From NCBI RefSeq assembly GCF_900169275.1, contig NZ_FXZC01000001.1, positions 372,001-436,000 on the forward strand: 64,000 bases of DNA, given 5' to 3'. Source of the DNA: Brevibacterium casei CIP 102111 (lineage in GTDB: Bacteria; Actinomycetota; Actinomycetes; Actinomycetales; Brevibacteriaceae). Position numbers and translations under genes: made by a program. How positions within the stretch are numbered: position 1 is the first letter of the stretch; each line of letters opens with the position of its first letter. Below are positions 42,697 to 51,691 of this stretch, piece after piece. Below the pieces are notes generated by a model. That model was given only the letters and a program-made list of their open reading frames with translations, was not told the origin of the DNA and made no database searches.

Positions 42697-43692
42697 TCAC
42701 CGGAAGCGGGCGAACACCTCGGCGGGGTCGAGGCCGTAACTCAGCGCGAGGGTCAGCGCGATCCGCGCCTTCCTCGCATCGAGGATCCCGGCCGGGATGA
42801 GCCCGCCCTCGAGCAGGCCGATCTCCCCGCCGACGTAACCGTACGTGCGGGTCAGGCTCGCTCCCGACCCAGGTCGGGAGGCGAGGATGACCGGCATCTG
42901 CTCGCCGAGGCGGAGGACCGCGGGCACAAGATCCTCGGGGACGTGTCCGCCGCCGACTCCGGCGAGGACGAGGCCGGCGAAGCCTGCCTCACCGAGGCGG
43001 TCGAACGTCTCCGCCGGTTCCCCCAGTCCCACCTCGGCGAGGGCGACCGCCGCGAACGCGTCGGGTCGGGGGAGTCCTGCGAACGGCGAGGCCGCCGTGC
43101 GAGGGTGCGGCGCGTGGGGGAGACGGACGACGTCCTCACTGATCCACCCGATGGCGCCGAGCACCGGACCCGAGGAGAAGGCCGCCGTCGAGGACACGTG
43201 CGCCTTGCGGACATGATGCGGATCGTGGATCTCGTCGTTGAAGACGAGGGTGGCCGGCAGGTGCCGAGCCGACGGCGAGAGCGCGGTGAGCGCGGCGGCG
43301 CGGACGTTGGCGGGGCCGTCGGCGCCGGGCAGCGTCGGATTGCGCATCGCTCCGGTCACGGCGATCGGCGTGCCCGAGTCATTGAGCAGTGAGAGCGCGA
43401 AGGCCGACTCCTCGAGGGTGTCCGTGCCCTGGGTGAGCACGATGCCGTCCGCGTCGGTCCGCCGCGCGAGGTCGACGACATCGTGGAGCATGTCGAGGGT
43501 GACGTTCGCACTCGAGACCTGGGCGACCTGGGTGAAGTCGGCCTGGAGGTCAGGCCAGATCCGGTCGAGACCAGCGGCTGCGGCGATCTCGGCTCCGCTG
43601 AGCGCCGGAGCGACCCCACCGCTGCCGTCGGCGGTCGAGGCGATGGTTCCGCCGAGCGCGGCGACGAGCAGATGGAGTGGCGTATCAGGCAT
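42697..43692 (-). CDS. L-asparaginase (type I/II family)
   Basis: A 331-aa amidohydrolase converting asparagine to aspartate and ammonia. The two catalytic threonine motifs are present: GGTIAST (14-20) and TQGTDTLEE (87-95), with the lysine region GAMRNPTLPGADGPANVRAA. No signal peptide is seen, so it is cytoplasmic. The ATG at 43692 is 7 nt after TAGACT (43705-43700) and lacks an RBS, so initiation is probably leaderless. Divergent from the YjbR gene. Confidence 0.92.
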   Translation of the reverse strand: MPDTPLHLLVAALGGTIASTADGSGGVAPALSGAEIAAAAGLDRIWPDLQADFTQVAQVSSANVTLDMLHDVVDLARRTDADGIVLTQGTDTLEESAFALSLLNDSGTPIAVTGAMRNPTLPGADGPANVRAAALTALSPSARHLPATLVFNDEIHDPHHVRKAHVSSTAAFSSGPVLGAIGWISEDVVRLPHAPHPRTAASPFAGLPRPDAFAAVALAEVGLGEPAETFDRLGEAGFAGLVLAGVGGGHVPEDLVPAVLRLGEQMPVILASRPGSGASLTRTYGYVGGEIGLLEGGLIPAGILDARKARIALTLALSYGLDPAEVFARFR

Positions 43693-43699
43693 GACCCCG

Positions 43700-43756
43700 A
43701 GTCTAGCGAGGTGACGGAGGAGATCGGGATGCTGTGTCAGTCCCCGCTGTTAGCAT
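43700..43756. promoter_or_regulatory. Divergent leaderless -10 boxes (asparaginase / YjbR)
   Basis: TAGACT on the minus strand (43705-43700) serves the asparaginase at a 7-nt distance, and TAGCAT on the plus strand (43751-43756) serves the YjbR gene at 6 nt. Neither gene has a Shine-Dalgarno. Confidence 0.55.
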
Positions 43757-43762
43757 CCACAC

Positions 43763-44200
43763 ATGGATCCGGACACCGTGCTCAGGCTCGCCCACGAGCA
43801 GGCGATGCAGTACCCGTCCGTCGTCGTCGACCACCCGTTCGGACCCGAGTACGCCGTATACAAGGTGCGGGGGAAGATGTTCATGATGCAGTACGAGCTG
43901 CGGGGCGTGCCGAGCATCAATCTCAAGATCGACCCTCTCGACGGTGAGGTCCTCCGTGACGCCTATGCGGAGATCGCACCCGGATACCACATGAGCAAGA
44001 AGCATTGGATCACCGTCGCCGGACGAGGCGATCCCGGCGAACAGGGCGAGACCAGCGAACAGGGCGAGACGGAGTCGAACTTCGACGCCGACCTTCTCCA
44101 CGACCTCGTCCTCGAGTCCTATTGCCTGGTGGTGGCGAAGCTGCCGGTCAGGGACCGCCCGGTCGATCCGATGACCTTCGGAGGGCGAAACCAGGACTGA
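43763..44200 (+). CDS. MmcQ/YjbR family protein
   Basis: A 145-aa protein of the CyaY-like YjbR fold. Typical features are VVVDHPFGPEYAVYKVRGKMF, INLKIDPLDGEVLRDAY, and GYHMSKKHWITV near the middle. A short repeated insertion (GEQGETSEQGETE) lies between the core and the C-terminal helix. Often described as DNA-binding on fold grounds; the real function is unknown. Translation is probably leaderless. It lies 58 bp upstream of jetA but is probably a separate unit. Confidence 0.87.
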   Translation: MDPDTVLRLAHEQAMQYPSVVVDHPFGPEYAVYKVRGKMFMMQYELRGVPSINLKIDPLDGEVLRDAYAEIAPGYHMSKKHWITVAGRGDPGEQGETSEQGETESNFDADLLHDLVLESYCLVVAKLPVRDRPVDPMTFGGRNQD

Positions 44201-44258
44201 GATGTGGGACCTGTGATCTGGGACCCCGGATTGGCGTGCATTCGCGGCGGCCCGGACA

Positions 44259-45731
44259 ATGGAGGTCATGTCTGCCCTGAGTTCCGCACTCGCCTACAAG
44301 CGACTGCTCGAGTCCGATGAGACTCTGCGCATGCTCCGGGCCGACCACCTTCCCGTGATGGCAGTGACCCTCGATGCCCACCTCGGCCGGCCGGGCACGC
44401 GTATGATCACCGAGGACCTCCATGAGAGCATCGACTCCGACCTCGAGGATCTGCGCGACCACTTCCCGCTCGGCACCCGCACCGCGAAGGCCTACTGCGA
44501 CGACTGGCGGCGCGCGGGCATCCTCGTGCGGCGGCCGGCCACCTCGGCGCGCGGGGAGACCTACGAGCTCTCCGCCGCGGGCTTCGATGCGATCCGGATG
44601 CTCGAACAGCTGCGCACCCCACCGCAGACGGCGACCGAATCCCGGCTGGTCAGCCTCGCCCAGGCGGTGCGGCAGCTCGCGATCGACACCGACCCCGACA
44701 GCGCCCGCCGACTCGCCGCGCTCCACGCCGAACGCGACCGCATCGACGCCGAGATCGCCCGCGTCCGCCGCGGCGACCCCCGCTCGATCGTGCTCGACCG
44801 GCGCCGCGCCAACGAGCGCGTCGCCGACATCCTCCAGCAGGCCCAGGGCATGCCCGCCGACTTCGCGCGCGTGCGCGCCCGGTTCGAAGAGCTCAACCAG
44901 GACCTGCGGCTCTCGATCCTCTCCGCCGAGGACTCCCAGTCGAAGGTCCTCGACGAGGTCTTCCGCGGCGTCGACCTCATCGAATCCTCCGACGAAGGTC
45001 GGACGTTCGCCGCATTCTCCGCCCTCGTCCGCGACCCCGAGCAGGCAGCGGCCTTCGACGAGGACATCGCAGCGATCCTCGACCGCGACTTCTCCGCAGC
45101 CCTCACCCCCGAGACCCGCCGGTCCCTGCGCACCCTGATGCGGCAGATGAAGGACGGCTCCCGCGAGGTCTCCGACATCCTCACCGAATTCGCCCGCGGC
45201 CTGCGTCGCTACGTCCACTCCCACGAATTCCAACGCGACCGCGTCATGCGCTCCCTCCTCCAGGACGCGCTCGCCACCGCCGCCCCGGTCGCCGCCGTGC
45301 GGCGGCCCTACGACGACGTCGGCGTCGAACTCGAGCTCTCGAGCGTTCCCCTCGGCAGCCTCGGCGAGGTCATCCTCCACGATCCCGCCGAGTTCGACGC
45401 CGGAGACGAACTCGCCGAGGCGGGGGAGGCCGACGTCGACTTCGCCGAGCTCATCGCCATCGCCCGCGAGTCCGAGATCGACTTCGCCGAGCTCACCGAC
45501 AACATCAACCGCGCCATCGCCGGGACCGACTCGGTCACCGTCGCCGAGGTGCTCGAGACCTACCCGGCCACGCAGGGCCTGGCCAGCGTCGTCGGCCTTC
45601 TCTCGCTCGCGAGCACCTACGGCACCGTCGATCCCGAGGCCAGGGAGAGGATCACCTGGTCCGGCGTCGACGGCGTCGACCGCCACGCCATCATCCGCCG
45701 CCACCGTTTCACCGAAGGCATCCGACTATGA
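44259..45731 (+). CDS. jetA: Wadjet component JetA / MksF (DUF3375)
   Basis: Kleisin-type subunit of an SMC-like plasmid-restriction or chromosome-organising complex, 490 aa. DUF3375 features: SSALAYKRLLESDETLRMLR at the N-terminus, HLGRPGTRMITEDLHESIDSD..., a Glu/Arg-rich coiled-coil middle (about 150-215) and a winged-helix-like C-terminus. Two starts are possible: ATG 44259, or ATG 44268, which lies 7 nt after GACAAT (44255-44260) like the leaderless genes nearby. It overlaps jetB by ATGA (45728-45731). Function follows from gene order with jetB and jetC. Confidence 0.88.
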   Translation: MEVMSALSSALAYKRLLESDETLRMLRADHLPVMAVTLDAHLGRPGTRMITEDLHESIDSDLEDLRDHFPLGTRTAKAYCDDWRRAGILVRRPATSARGETYELSAAGFDAIRMLEQLRTPPQTATESRLVSLAQAVRQLAIDTDPDSARRLAALHAERDRIDAEIARVRRGDPRSIVLDRRRANERVADILQQAQGMPADFARVRARFEELNQDLRLSILSAEDSQSKVLDEVFRGVDLIESSDEGRTFAAFSALVRDPEQAAAFDEDIAAILDRDFSAALTPETRRSLRTLMRQMKDGSREVSDILTEFARGLRRYVHSHEFQRDRVMRSLLQDALATAAPVAAVRRPYDDVGVELELSSVPLGSLGEVILHDPAEFDAGDELAEAGEADVDFAELIAIARESEIDFAELTDNINRAIAGTDSVTVAEVLETYPATQGLASVVGLLSLASTYGTVDPEARERITWSGVDGVDRHAIIRRHRFTEGIRL

Positions 45732-46468
45732 CAGACACCCCCGACACCCGCCTCGACGCCGACCGGCAGGCGACCGACAGCCCCGACGGACTGTGGACCG
45801 GGGACACGGGAACGCTCGGTGAGAACACCCGCCGAGTCCTCCTCGAACTCCTCAAGGGCCCCTACGTCTCGGGCACGCAGAGCCCGCAGCTGTGGTCCGC
45901 CCTCGTCACCGACGAGGCCCTCGTCCGTTCCCGCCTCCACGAGCTCTTCCTCGACCTTGTCATCGACAAGGTCGACGAGTTCGCCTTCACCCGCAAGGTC
46001 GTCACCGACGAACTCGACGTCCCGGCCGCCGTGCGCAGCGAACGCCTGACCTTCCTCGACACCGCGATGCTCCTCGTCCTGCGCCAGCTCCTCCTCGCCG
46101 CCCCCGGAGAACGCCGGGTCATCGTCGACCGCGACGAGGTCTACGAGCGCCTCGCGATCTACCGCACCGGCGACGAGTCGACCTTCCAGCGCAACCTCAA
46201 CGGCGCGTGGGGACGGATGAGCAACCGCCTGCGCGTCCTCCACAAGGTCGGCGACGACCGCTTCGAGATCTCGCCGATGGTGAGGTTCCTCATCGACGAG
46301 GACCGCGTCCGCGAGCTCATCGACGTCTACGAACGCATCGCCGGCACCGGGGAGGCCGGCACCGCCGACACAGATACCGATGACCCCGCCGAGGCGGTCG
46401 CTGACACCCGGAACGCAGGCACCGGCGACCCCGCCACGAATGTCGCCCACGGAAAGGTCGACGCATGA
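45728..46468 (+). CDS. jetB: Wadjet component JetB / MksE (DUF4194)
   Basis: A 246-aa KITE-like subunit that binds the kleisin JetA. DUF4194 features are RRVLLELLKGPYVSGTQSPQ, LWSALVTDEALVRSRLHELF and the wHTH-like SERLTFLDTAMLLVLRQLLL with ERRVIVDRDEVYERL. The last 35 residues are an Ala/Asp/Thr-rich tail. It is translationally coupled to both neighbours by 4-bp overlaps (45728-45731 and 46465-46468). Confidence 0.88.
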   Translation: MTDTPDTRLDADRQATDSPDGLWTGDTGTLGENTRRVLLELLKGPYVSGTQSPQLWSALVTDEALVRSRLHELFLDLVIDKVDEFAFTRKVVTDELDVPAAVRSERLTFLDTAMLLVLRQLLLAAPGERRVIVDRDEVYERLAIYRTGDESTFQRNLNGAWGRMSNRLRVLHKVGDDRFEISPMVRFLIDEDRVRELIDVYERIAGTGEAGTADTDTDDPAEAVADTRNAGTGDPATNVAHGKVDA

Positions 46469-49400
46469 CCGAGGCCCTCTTCCCGCTCGACGCCGCCCTC
46501 ATCGCCGACCAGGCCCGCGCCCGCGGGGCGCACCGGCCCGACGTCGGCAGCCAGTGGCGGCTCTCGGAGATCCAGATCGCGAACTGGGGCACCTTCGACT
46601 CCGACATCCACCGGATCCCCGTCTCCCACCGCGGCCATCTCATCACTGGACCCTCCGGCTCCGGGAAGTCCTCCCTCCTCGACGGCATCGCCGCCGTCCT
46701 CACCCCCGACAAGTGGCTGCGCTTCAACGTCGCCGCCCAGACCGCCGGCAGCCGCGTCGACCAGCGCAGCCTCGTCAGCTACGTCCGCGGGGCCTGGACG
46801 CGGACCGCGGACTCCGACGAGGACCGAGTGGTGAGCAAGTACCTGCGGCCCCGTGCCACGTGGAGCGGCATCGTGCTGCGCTACGACAACGGCTCCGACC
46901 GTCCGCTCACCCTGGCCCGGCTCTTCTTCCTCAAGGGATCGAGCACGACCGCGGCCGACCTCGCCGACGTGTGCCTGCTCGAACGCGCCGGCCTCGACCT
47001 CGCCGACCTCCAGCAGTACGCGCGCACCGGACTCGAGACCCGCAGACTCAAGGCCGATCACCCCGAGGCGGTCATCACCTCGAACGGCATGCACGCGAAG
47101 TTCTACGCCCGGATGCGCAAGGTCTTCGGCATGGCCAGCGATGCCGCCCTCCAGCTGCTCCACAAGACGCAGTCGGCGAAGAGCCTCGACAGCCTCGACC
47201 GACTCTTCCGCGACCACATGCTCGAGGTCCCCAACACCTTCGCCCTCGCCGACACGGCGGTGAGCGAATTCGGTGACCTCAAGGACGCCCACGACCACGT
47301 CGTCGAACTCCGTCGCCAACGCGACCACCTCCTCCAGCTGCGCGACGCCGCGACACGCTACGACTCGGCCCACGAGGCCGAAGCCCAGGCCGTCGCCCTC
47401 AACGACGCCCTCCTGCCGTTCCAGAAGCGCCGCGAGCTCGACGTCCTGCGCACCGAGCTGAGCGCCCGCAGCCGCGACCTCGTCGAACTCGAGGTTGCCG
47501 CCGATCGCGCCAAACGCGACTACGACACCGCCGTCGACGACTACGACCTCGCCCGCCGGGCCACCCTCGAACTCGGCGGCGCCGAAGCCGAGCACCTCCA
47601 GCAGCGCATCGCCACCGCCGAGACCGAACGGCGCGCCGTCGCCGACCGCTGGGCCGGCCTCGAACGCCGACTCGAACAGGCGGGCATCGACCACGCACCC
47701 ACCTCGGCGGCCGAGTTCGCCGCACTCCAGGAGCAGATCGCCGCCGCCCTCGACGACGACTCCGAGAGCGGACCCAGCCACGCCGATCACGACCGCTTCT
47801 CGACGGCACGCCGTCGGGTCAGGGACCTCGAGGCCGAGATCGACTCGCTGCGGAAGTCCGGGTCGACCGTGCCCGGCAGCCTCCTCGAGATCCGCCGCGA
47901 ACTCGCCGAGGGCACCGGCCTGAGCGAGAAGGCGCTGCCGTTCGCCGCCGAGCTCATCGAAGTCGACCCCGCCCACGCGCAGTGGACGGGAGCGATCGAA
48001 CGCGTGCTCCGACCCTTCGCGCTCACCGTCCTCGTCCGGCAGGAGAACCTCGGCGCCGTCCGCTCCTGGGTCGACGCCCACCGGGTCAGGGGACGTCTCG
48101 TCTTCGAGGAGATCCCGGCCAAGGCTCCCAAGCCGCGACCCGCGAGCAGCGAGAAGTCCCTGGTCAACAAGATCGACGTCGCCGAATCGGGATTCGGCGA
48201 ATGGGTCCGCTCGGCCCTGTCCGAACGCTTCGACGTCGCCTGCGTCGACCGTCCGGACGACCTCGACGACTACGCCCGCGCCGTCACCCTGGCCGGTCAG
48301 ATCAAGTCCTCACGCACCCGATACGAGAAGGACGACCGGCGCCGCATCGACGACCGCAGCAACTGGGTGCTCGGCAACCGGGACGCCAAGCTCGACGCGC
48401 TCATCGACTCCCTCCGCGACGCGCAGACGGAGCTGGCTGCAGCCGAGGAGATCGTCCGCGCCGCGACCGCGGAGACCGCCCTGGCCAACCGCCGCAAGGG
48501 CATCCTCGCCGGCATCCGCGAACAGTCGTGGCGTGACATCGACACTGCCGGCGCCGAGGCGGCGATCACGGCGCTCGAGAAGCAGCTGAGCGACCTCGAG
48601 GCCGCCGACGGCGACCTCCAGCAGGCGATCGGCGCCGAACGTCGGGCCCGTGCGGCCAAAGAGTCCGCCGAGGCGCAGACCCGTGACGCCGACTATGCGC
48701 TGCGGCGGGCGAACGAGCAGATCAGCGACCTGCGTGCCGACATCGACCGCCTCACCGAGGACATCGACGCCGGCCGCATCCTCGAGGTCGACCCCGCCCT
48801 CGCCGACGCCCTCGATGCCCGCTTCGGGAAGGTCGAGGGCAGCATCGGCCGGGAGACCCTCGCCGAGGCGGGCCAGCAGGTGTCCCAGACCCTGCAGGCA
48901 GAGAAGGACCGCGCGCAGGCGGCGGCGAGCGAGGCCGGTCAGGCCGTGACCCGGTTGGCCGCGGAGTTCAAGGCGGCCTGGCCGTCGGTGGCCGTCCAGC
49001 TCACGGCCGAGGTCGCTGACCGCCACGACTACCTCGTCATGCTCGACGAGATCGAAGCCCACGGTCTGCCCGACCACGAGAACCGGTTTCGCGACCTCCT
49101 GCGCGAGCGCTCCCGCGACCTCATCGGGGAGCTCCTCAACGAGATCTACGCCGCCTCGCACGAGATCGAGGACCGGGTCGCCCCGATCAACTCCTCCCTC
49201 CTGCGCTCCCGATTCGACGAAGGCCGCTACCTCCGGCTCAAGGTCAAGACCCGCCGCAGCGAGACCGTCAACGCCTTCATCGCCGACCTCCGCCGGATCG
49301 TCGGCGGCGGCTGGAACGAAGACGACAGCGAGACTGCGGAAGAGAGGTACGCGACCCTCGCCGAGGTGATGCGCCGCTTCGCCTCGAGCGAGCACGTCGA

Positions 49401-49866
49401 TCGGGTATGGCGGACCCAGTGCCTCGACACCCGACTGCACGTGAGCTTCCTCGCCGAGGAGATCGACGACCACGGCCGCGCGCACGCGACTTACGACTCG
49501 GGAGCGGCGATGTCCGGCGGACAGCAGCAGAAGCTCGTCATCTTCTGCCTCGCCGCCGCCCTGCGCTACCAGCTCGCCGACCCCGACGAGGCGATCTCGA
49601 AGTACGGCACGATCATCCTCGACGAGGCCTTCGACAAGGCCGATGCCCGGTACACGCGGATGGCGCTCGACGTCTTCCTCGAATTCGGCTTCCACATGGT
49701 GCTCGCGACCCCGCAGAAGCTGCTCCAGACGATCGAACCCTACGTCGGTGCTGCGACCTCGATCGAGAACCCGAGCCGGCAGAAGACCCTGGCCTCGACG
49801 ATGGTGTGGGAGACCGGCGACGGCAGCCACGGTGAAGGTGCGCGAGCCGAGACGCCGGTGACCTGA
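46465..49866 (+). CDS. jetC: Wadjet SMC-like ATPase JetC / MksB
   Basis: A 1133-aa condensin-type motor. Walker A GPSGSGKSS lies at 62-70 after IANWGTFDSDIHRIPV, typical of this branch. Long coiled coils run at about 280-480 and 640-930 with a hinge between. The signature MSGGQQQK is at about 1016-1023 and Walker B IILDEAFDKAD near 1050. In Wadjet systems this ATPase extrudes DNA loops and senses small circular plasmids, and JetD cuts them. No JetD gene follows: the next gene is a transporter lipoprotein 216 bp away. Confidence 0.92.
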   Translation: MTEALFPLDAALIADQARARGAHRPDVGSQWRLSEIQIANWGTFDSDIHRIPVSHRGHLITGPSGSGKSSLLDGIAAVLTPDKWLRFNVAAQTAGSRVDQRSLVSYVRGAWTRTADSDEDRVVSKYLRPRATWSGIVLRYDNGSDRPLTLARLFFLKGSSTTAADLADVCLLERAGLDLADLQQYARTGLETRRLKADHPEAVITSNGMHAKFYARMRKVFGMASDAALQLLHKTQSAKSLDSLDRLFRDHMLEVPNTFALADTAVSEFGDLKDAHDHVVELRRQRDHLLQLRDAATRYDSAHEAEAQAVALNDALLPFQKRRELDVLRTELSARSRDLVELEVAADRAKRDYDTAVDDYDLARRATLELGGAEAEHLQQRIATAETERRAVADRWAGLERRLEQAGIDHAPTSAAEFAALQEQIAAALDDDSESGPSHADHDRFSTARRRVRDLEAEIDSLRKSGSTVPGSLLEIRRELAEGTGLSEKALPFAAELIEVDPAHAQWTGAIERVLRPFALTVLVRQENLGAVRSWVDAHRVRGRLVFEEIPAKAPKPRPASSEKSLVNKIDVAESGFGEWVRSALSERFDVACVDRPDDLDDYARAVTLAGQIKSSRTRYEKDDRRRIDDRSNWVLGNRDAKLDALIDSLRDAQTELAAAEEIVRAATAETALANRRKGILAGIREQSWRDIDTAGAEAAITALEKQLSDLEAADGDLQQAIGAERRARAAKESAEAQTRDADYALRRANEQISDLRADIDRLTEDIDAGRILEVDPALADALDARFGKVEGSIGRETLAEAGQQVSQTLQAEKDRAQAAASEAGQAVTRLAAEFKAAWPSVAVQLTAEVADRHDYLVMLDEIEAHGLPDHENRFRDLLRERSRDLIGELLNEIYAASHEIEDRVAPINSSLLRSRFDEGRYLRLKVKTRRSETVNAFIADLRRIVGGGWNEDDSETAEERYATLAEVMRRFASSEHVDRVWRTQCLDTRLHVSFLAEEIDDHGRAHATYDSGAAMSGGQQQKLVIFCLAAALRYQLADPDEAISKYGTIILDEAFDKADARYTRMALDVFLEFGFHMVLATPQKLLQTIEPYVGAATSIENPSRQKTLASTMVWETGDGSHGEGARAETPVT

Positions 49867-50082
49867 CCGGCCCGCTCACCGTCACCGCCAGCGAACCGAT
49901 CTTTCCCCGCCGCGCCTGTTGACTTTGTTTTTTCAATAGATAAACTAACTAACCATGCGGCTGTGACAGCCGCCACAGGGGAGTCGGGATACCTGGAATT
50001 CCCCGTACTCACCATCACGCTGACCGGAACCGCCCGGTCCGACCTCCGCAGTTCACCGACGAACGGAACGAAGGACACGTCA
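49867..50082 (+). promoter_or_regulatory. AT-rich promoter of the second importer operon
   Basis: TTGACT (49919-49924), a 16-bp spacer and TAAACT (49941-49946) form a promoter in a markedly AT-rich stretch. GTTTTTTCAATAGATAAAC (49927-49945) is an imperfect inverted repeat across the spacer and -10, a plausible binding site for the ROK repressor encoded downstream. A leader of about 130 nt leads to the RBS GAAGGA and the ATG at 50083. Confidence 0.6.
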
Positions 50083-51669
50083 ATGAAGACGAAGCGTCAC
50101 CTGCTCACCCTTTCCGCCCTGGCCGCCTCGGCGGTCCTCCTCGCCTCCGGCTGCTCCTCGGGCTCCTCATCCTCGACCCCGGAGGGCGATGGAAGCCTGT
50201 CGTTCAACACCTCCGAGCCGAAATCGATTCTGCCCCAGAAGGAACCGGGCTCGCAGATCGGCATGGCATTGTGCGCGAACCTCATGGAGATGAATGTCGA
50301 GAACCAGGAGTACGAACCGCTCGTCGCCGAGTCCGTCGAATCCAAGGATGCGAAGAACTGGACGATCAAGCTCAAGGACGGGTGGACCTTCCAGGACGGC
50401 ACCCCGGTGACGTCCGCTTCGTTCGTCGATGCGTGGAACAAGACCGCCTACGGCCCGAACGCCTGGCAGGGCAACGGCTCCTTCACCACCTTCGAGGGCT
50501 ACTCCGATCTCAATCCCGCCGAGGGAGAACCGAAGACGAAGGAGCTCTCAGGAGTGAGAGCTCCCGACGACAAGACGATCGAAGTCACGCTCAACGCCCC
50601 CAACGCCGACTTCCCGATGCTTCTGTCGACCAACCCGCTCTGTCCGCTGCCGCAGGCCGCGTTCGACAACCCTGAAGAGTACGAGAAGAACCCGATCGGC
50701 AACGGTCCCTACAAGTTCACGTCATGGGATCACGGGGTCCAGGTCGACCTTGAGAAGTGGAAGGAGTTCCCCGGTGGAGAGGCCTTCTCCGGAGGAGCGG
50801 AGTCCCTCGTCGCGAAGATCTACACCGGCATCGACGCCGCCTACACGGACTTCACGGCGGGCAACCTCGACATGATGCGCAACTCCACCCCGCAGATCGT
50901 CGAGAAGGCGAAGACCGACGTCGGCGAGGACGCGATCTACGAGGTGCAGACCGGAAGCAAACAGGATTCCCTGCAGTTCCCCGAATACATCGAGGAGCTG
51001 AGGAACCCCGACTTCCGCAAGGCCGTGTCTCTGTCGATCGACCGCAAGAAGACCGTCGACGCACTGCTCAAAGGGCAGGGGATGCCCTCGGATTCGCTGC
51101 TGTCGCCGAGCCTCGAGGCCTATCAGGAGGGTGCCTGCGAATCGTGCACCTTCGACCCTGCGAAGGCCAAGCAGCTGCTCGAGAAGTCAGGATTCACCGG
51201 CACCCTGCAGATCTCCTATGCCAGCGGTGGAAGCGACCAGCTCATCCAGGCGATCGCCCGTCAGATCCAGGACAACCTCGGCATCGAGGTCAAGCTCGAC
51301 CCGGTTCTGCCCACTGAGCTCTCGGAGAAGCGCAACACCGGCAAGCTCGAAGGTGCCGTCTACGGTCTGTGGGGGTGGACGTACAAGAGCCCCGACCAGT
51401 TCCTCAGCCAGTACCAGACCGGCGGTGACGGCAACCAGGCGACCCAGTACAGGAATCCGAAGGTCGATGAGCTCCTCGAACAGGCCAGGGGCGAGCAGGA
51501 CGAGGCCAAGCGCAACGAGCTGTTCACACAGGCGGAGGCGCTCATCCTCGAGGACATGCCGGCCGTGCCCCTCTTCATCCCCAAGGACTACGGGCTGCGC
51601 TCGCCGGGCGCGGCGACGAACGAAGTCCAGGGCGACATCCAGTTCTACCGGGCCGGCTATGCCTGCTGA
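50083..51669 (+). CDS. ABC importer substrate-binding lipoprotein (family 5)
   Basis: Exported binding protein, 528 aa. The signal MKTKRHLLTLSALAASAVLL ends in the lipobox LASGC (Cys24), so it is a membrane-anchored lipoprotein. Family-5 landmarks: WTIKLKDGWTFQDGTPVTSA, NPIGNGPYKFTSWDHG, FRKAVSLSIDRKKTVDALL, and the C-terminal LILEDMPAVPLFIPKDYGLR. First gene of an operon with a ROK repressor, two permeases, two ATPases and a dehydrogenase. Peptides are the default guess, but the ROK and Gfo/Idh neighbours favour an oligosaccharide or sugar derivative (inference). Confidence 0.92.
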   Translation: MKTKRHLLTLSALAASAVLLASGCSSGSSSSTPEGDGSLSFNTSEPKSILPQKEPGSQIGMALCANLMEMNVENQEYEPLVAESVESKDAKNWTIKLKDGWTFQDGTPVTSASFVDAWNKTAYGPNAWQGNGSFTTFEGYSDLNPAEGEPKTKELSGVRAPDDKTIEVTLNAPNADFPMLLSTNPLCPLPQAAFDNPEEYEKNPIGNGPYKFTSWDHGVQVDLEKWKEFPGGEAFSGGAESLVAKIYTGIDAAYTDFTAGNLDMMRNSTPQIVEKAKTDVGEDAIYEVQTGSKQDSLQFPEYIEELRNPDFRKAVSLSIDRKKTVDALLKGQGMPSDSLLSPSLEAYQEGACESCTFDPAKAKQLLEKSGFTGTLQISYASGGSDQLIQAIARQIQDNLGIEVKLDPVLPTELSEKRNTGKLEGAVYGLWGWTYKSPDQFLSQYQTGGDGNQATQYRNPKVDELLEQARGEQDEAKRNELFTQAEALILEDMPAVPLFIPKDYGLRSPGAATNEVQGDIQFYRAGYAC

Positions 51670-51691
51670 TCACGAGACGAGGTAGCCGCTC

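Noticed and set aside
49955-49966. Four-codon leader reading frame ATG CGG CTG TGA after the 49.9-kb promoter
   Set aside because: Too short to support as a leader peptide; no RBS and no attenuator structure linked to it.
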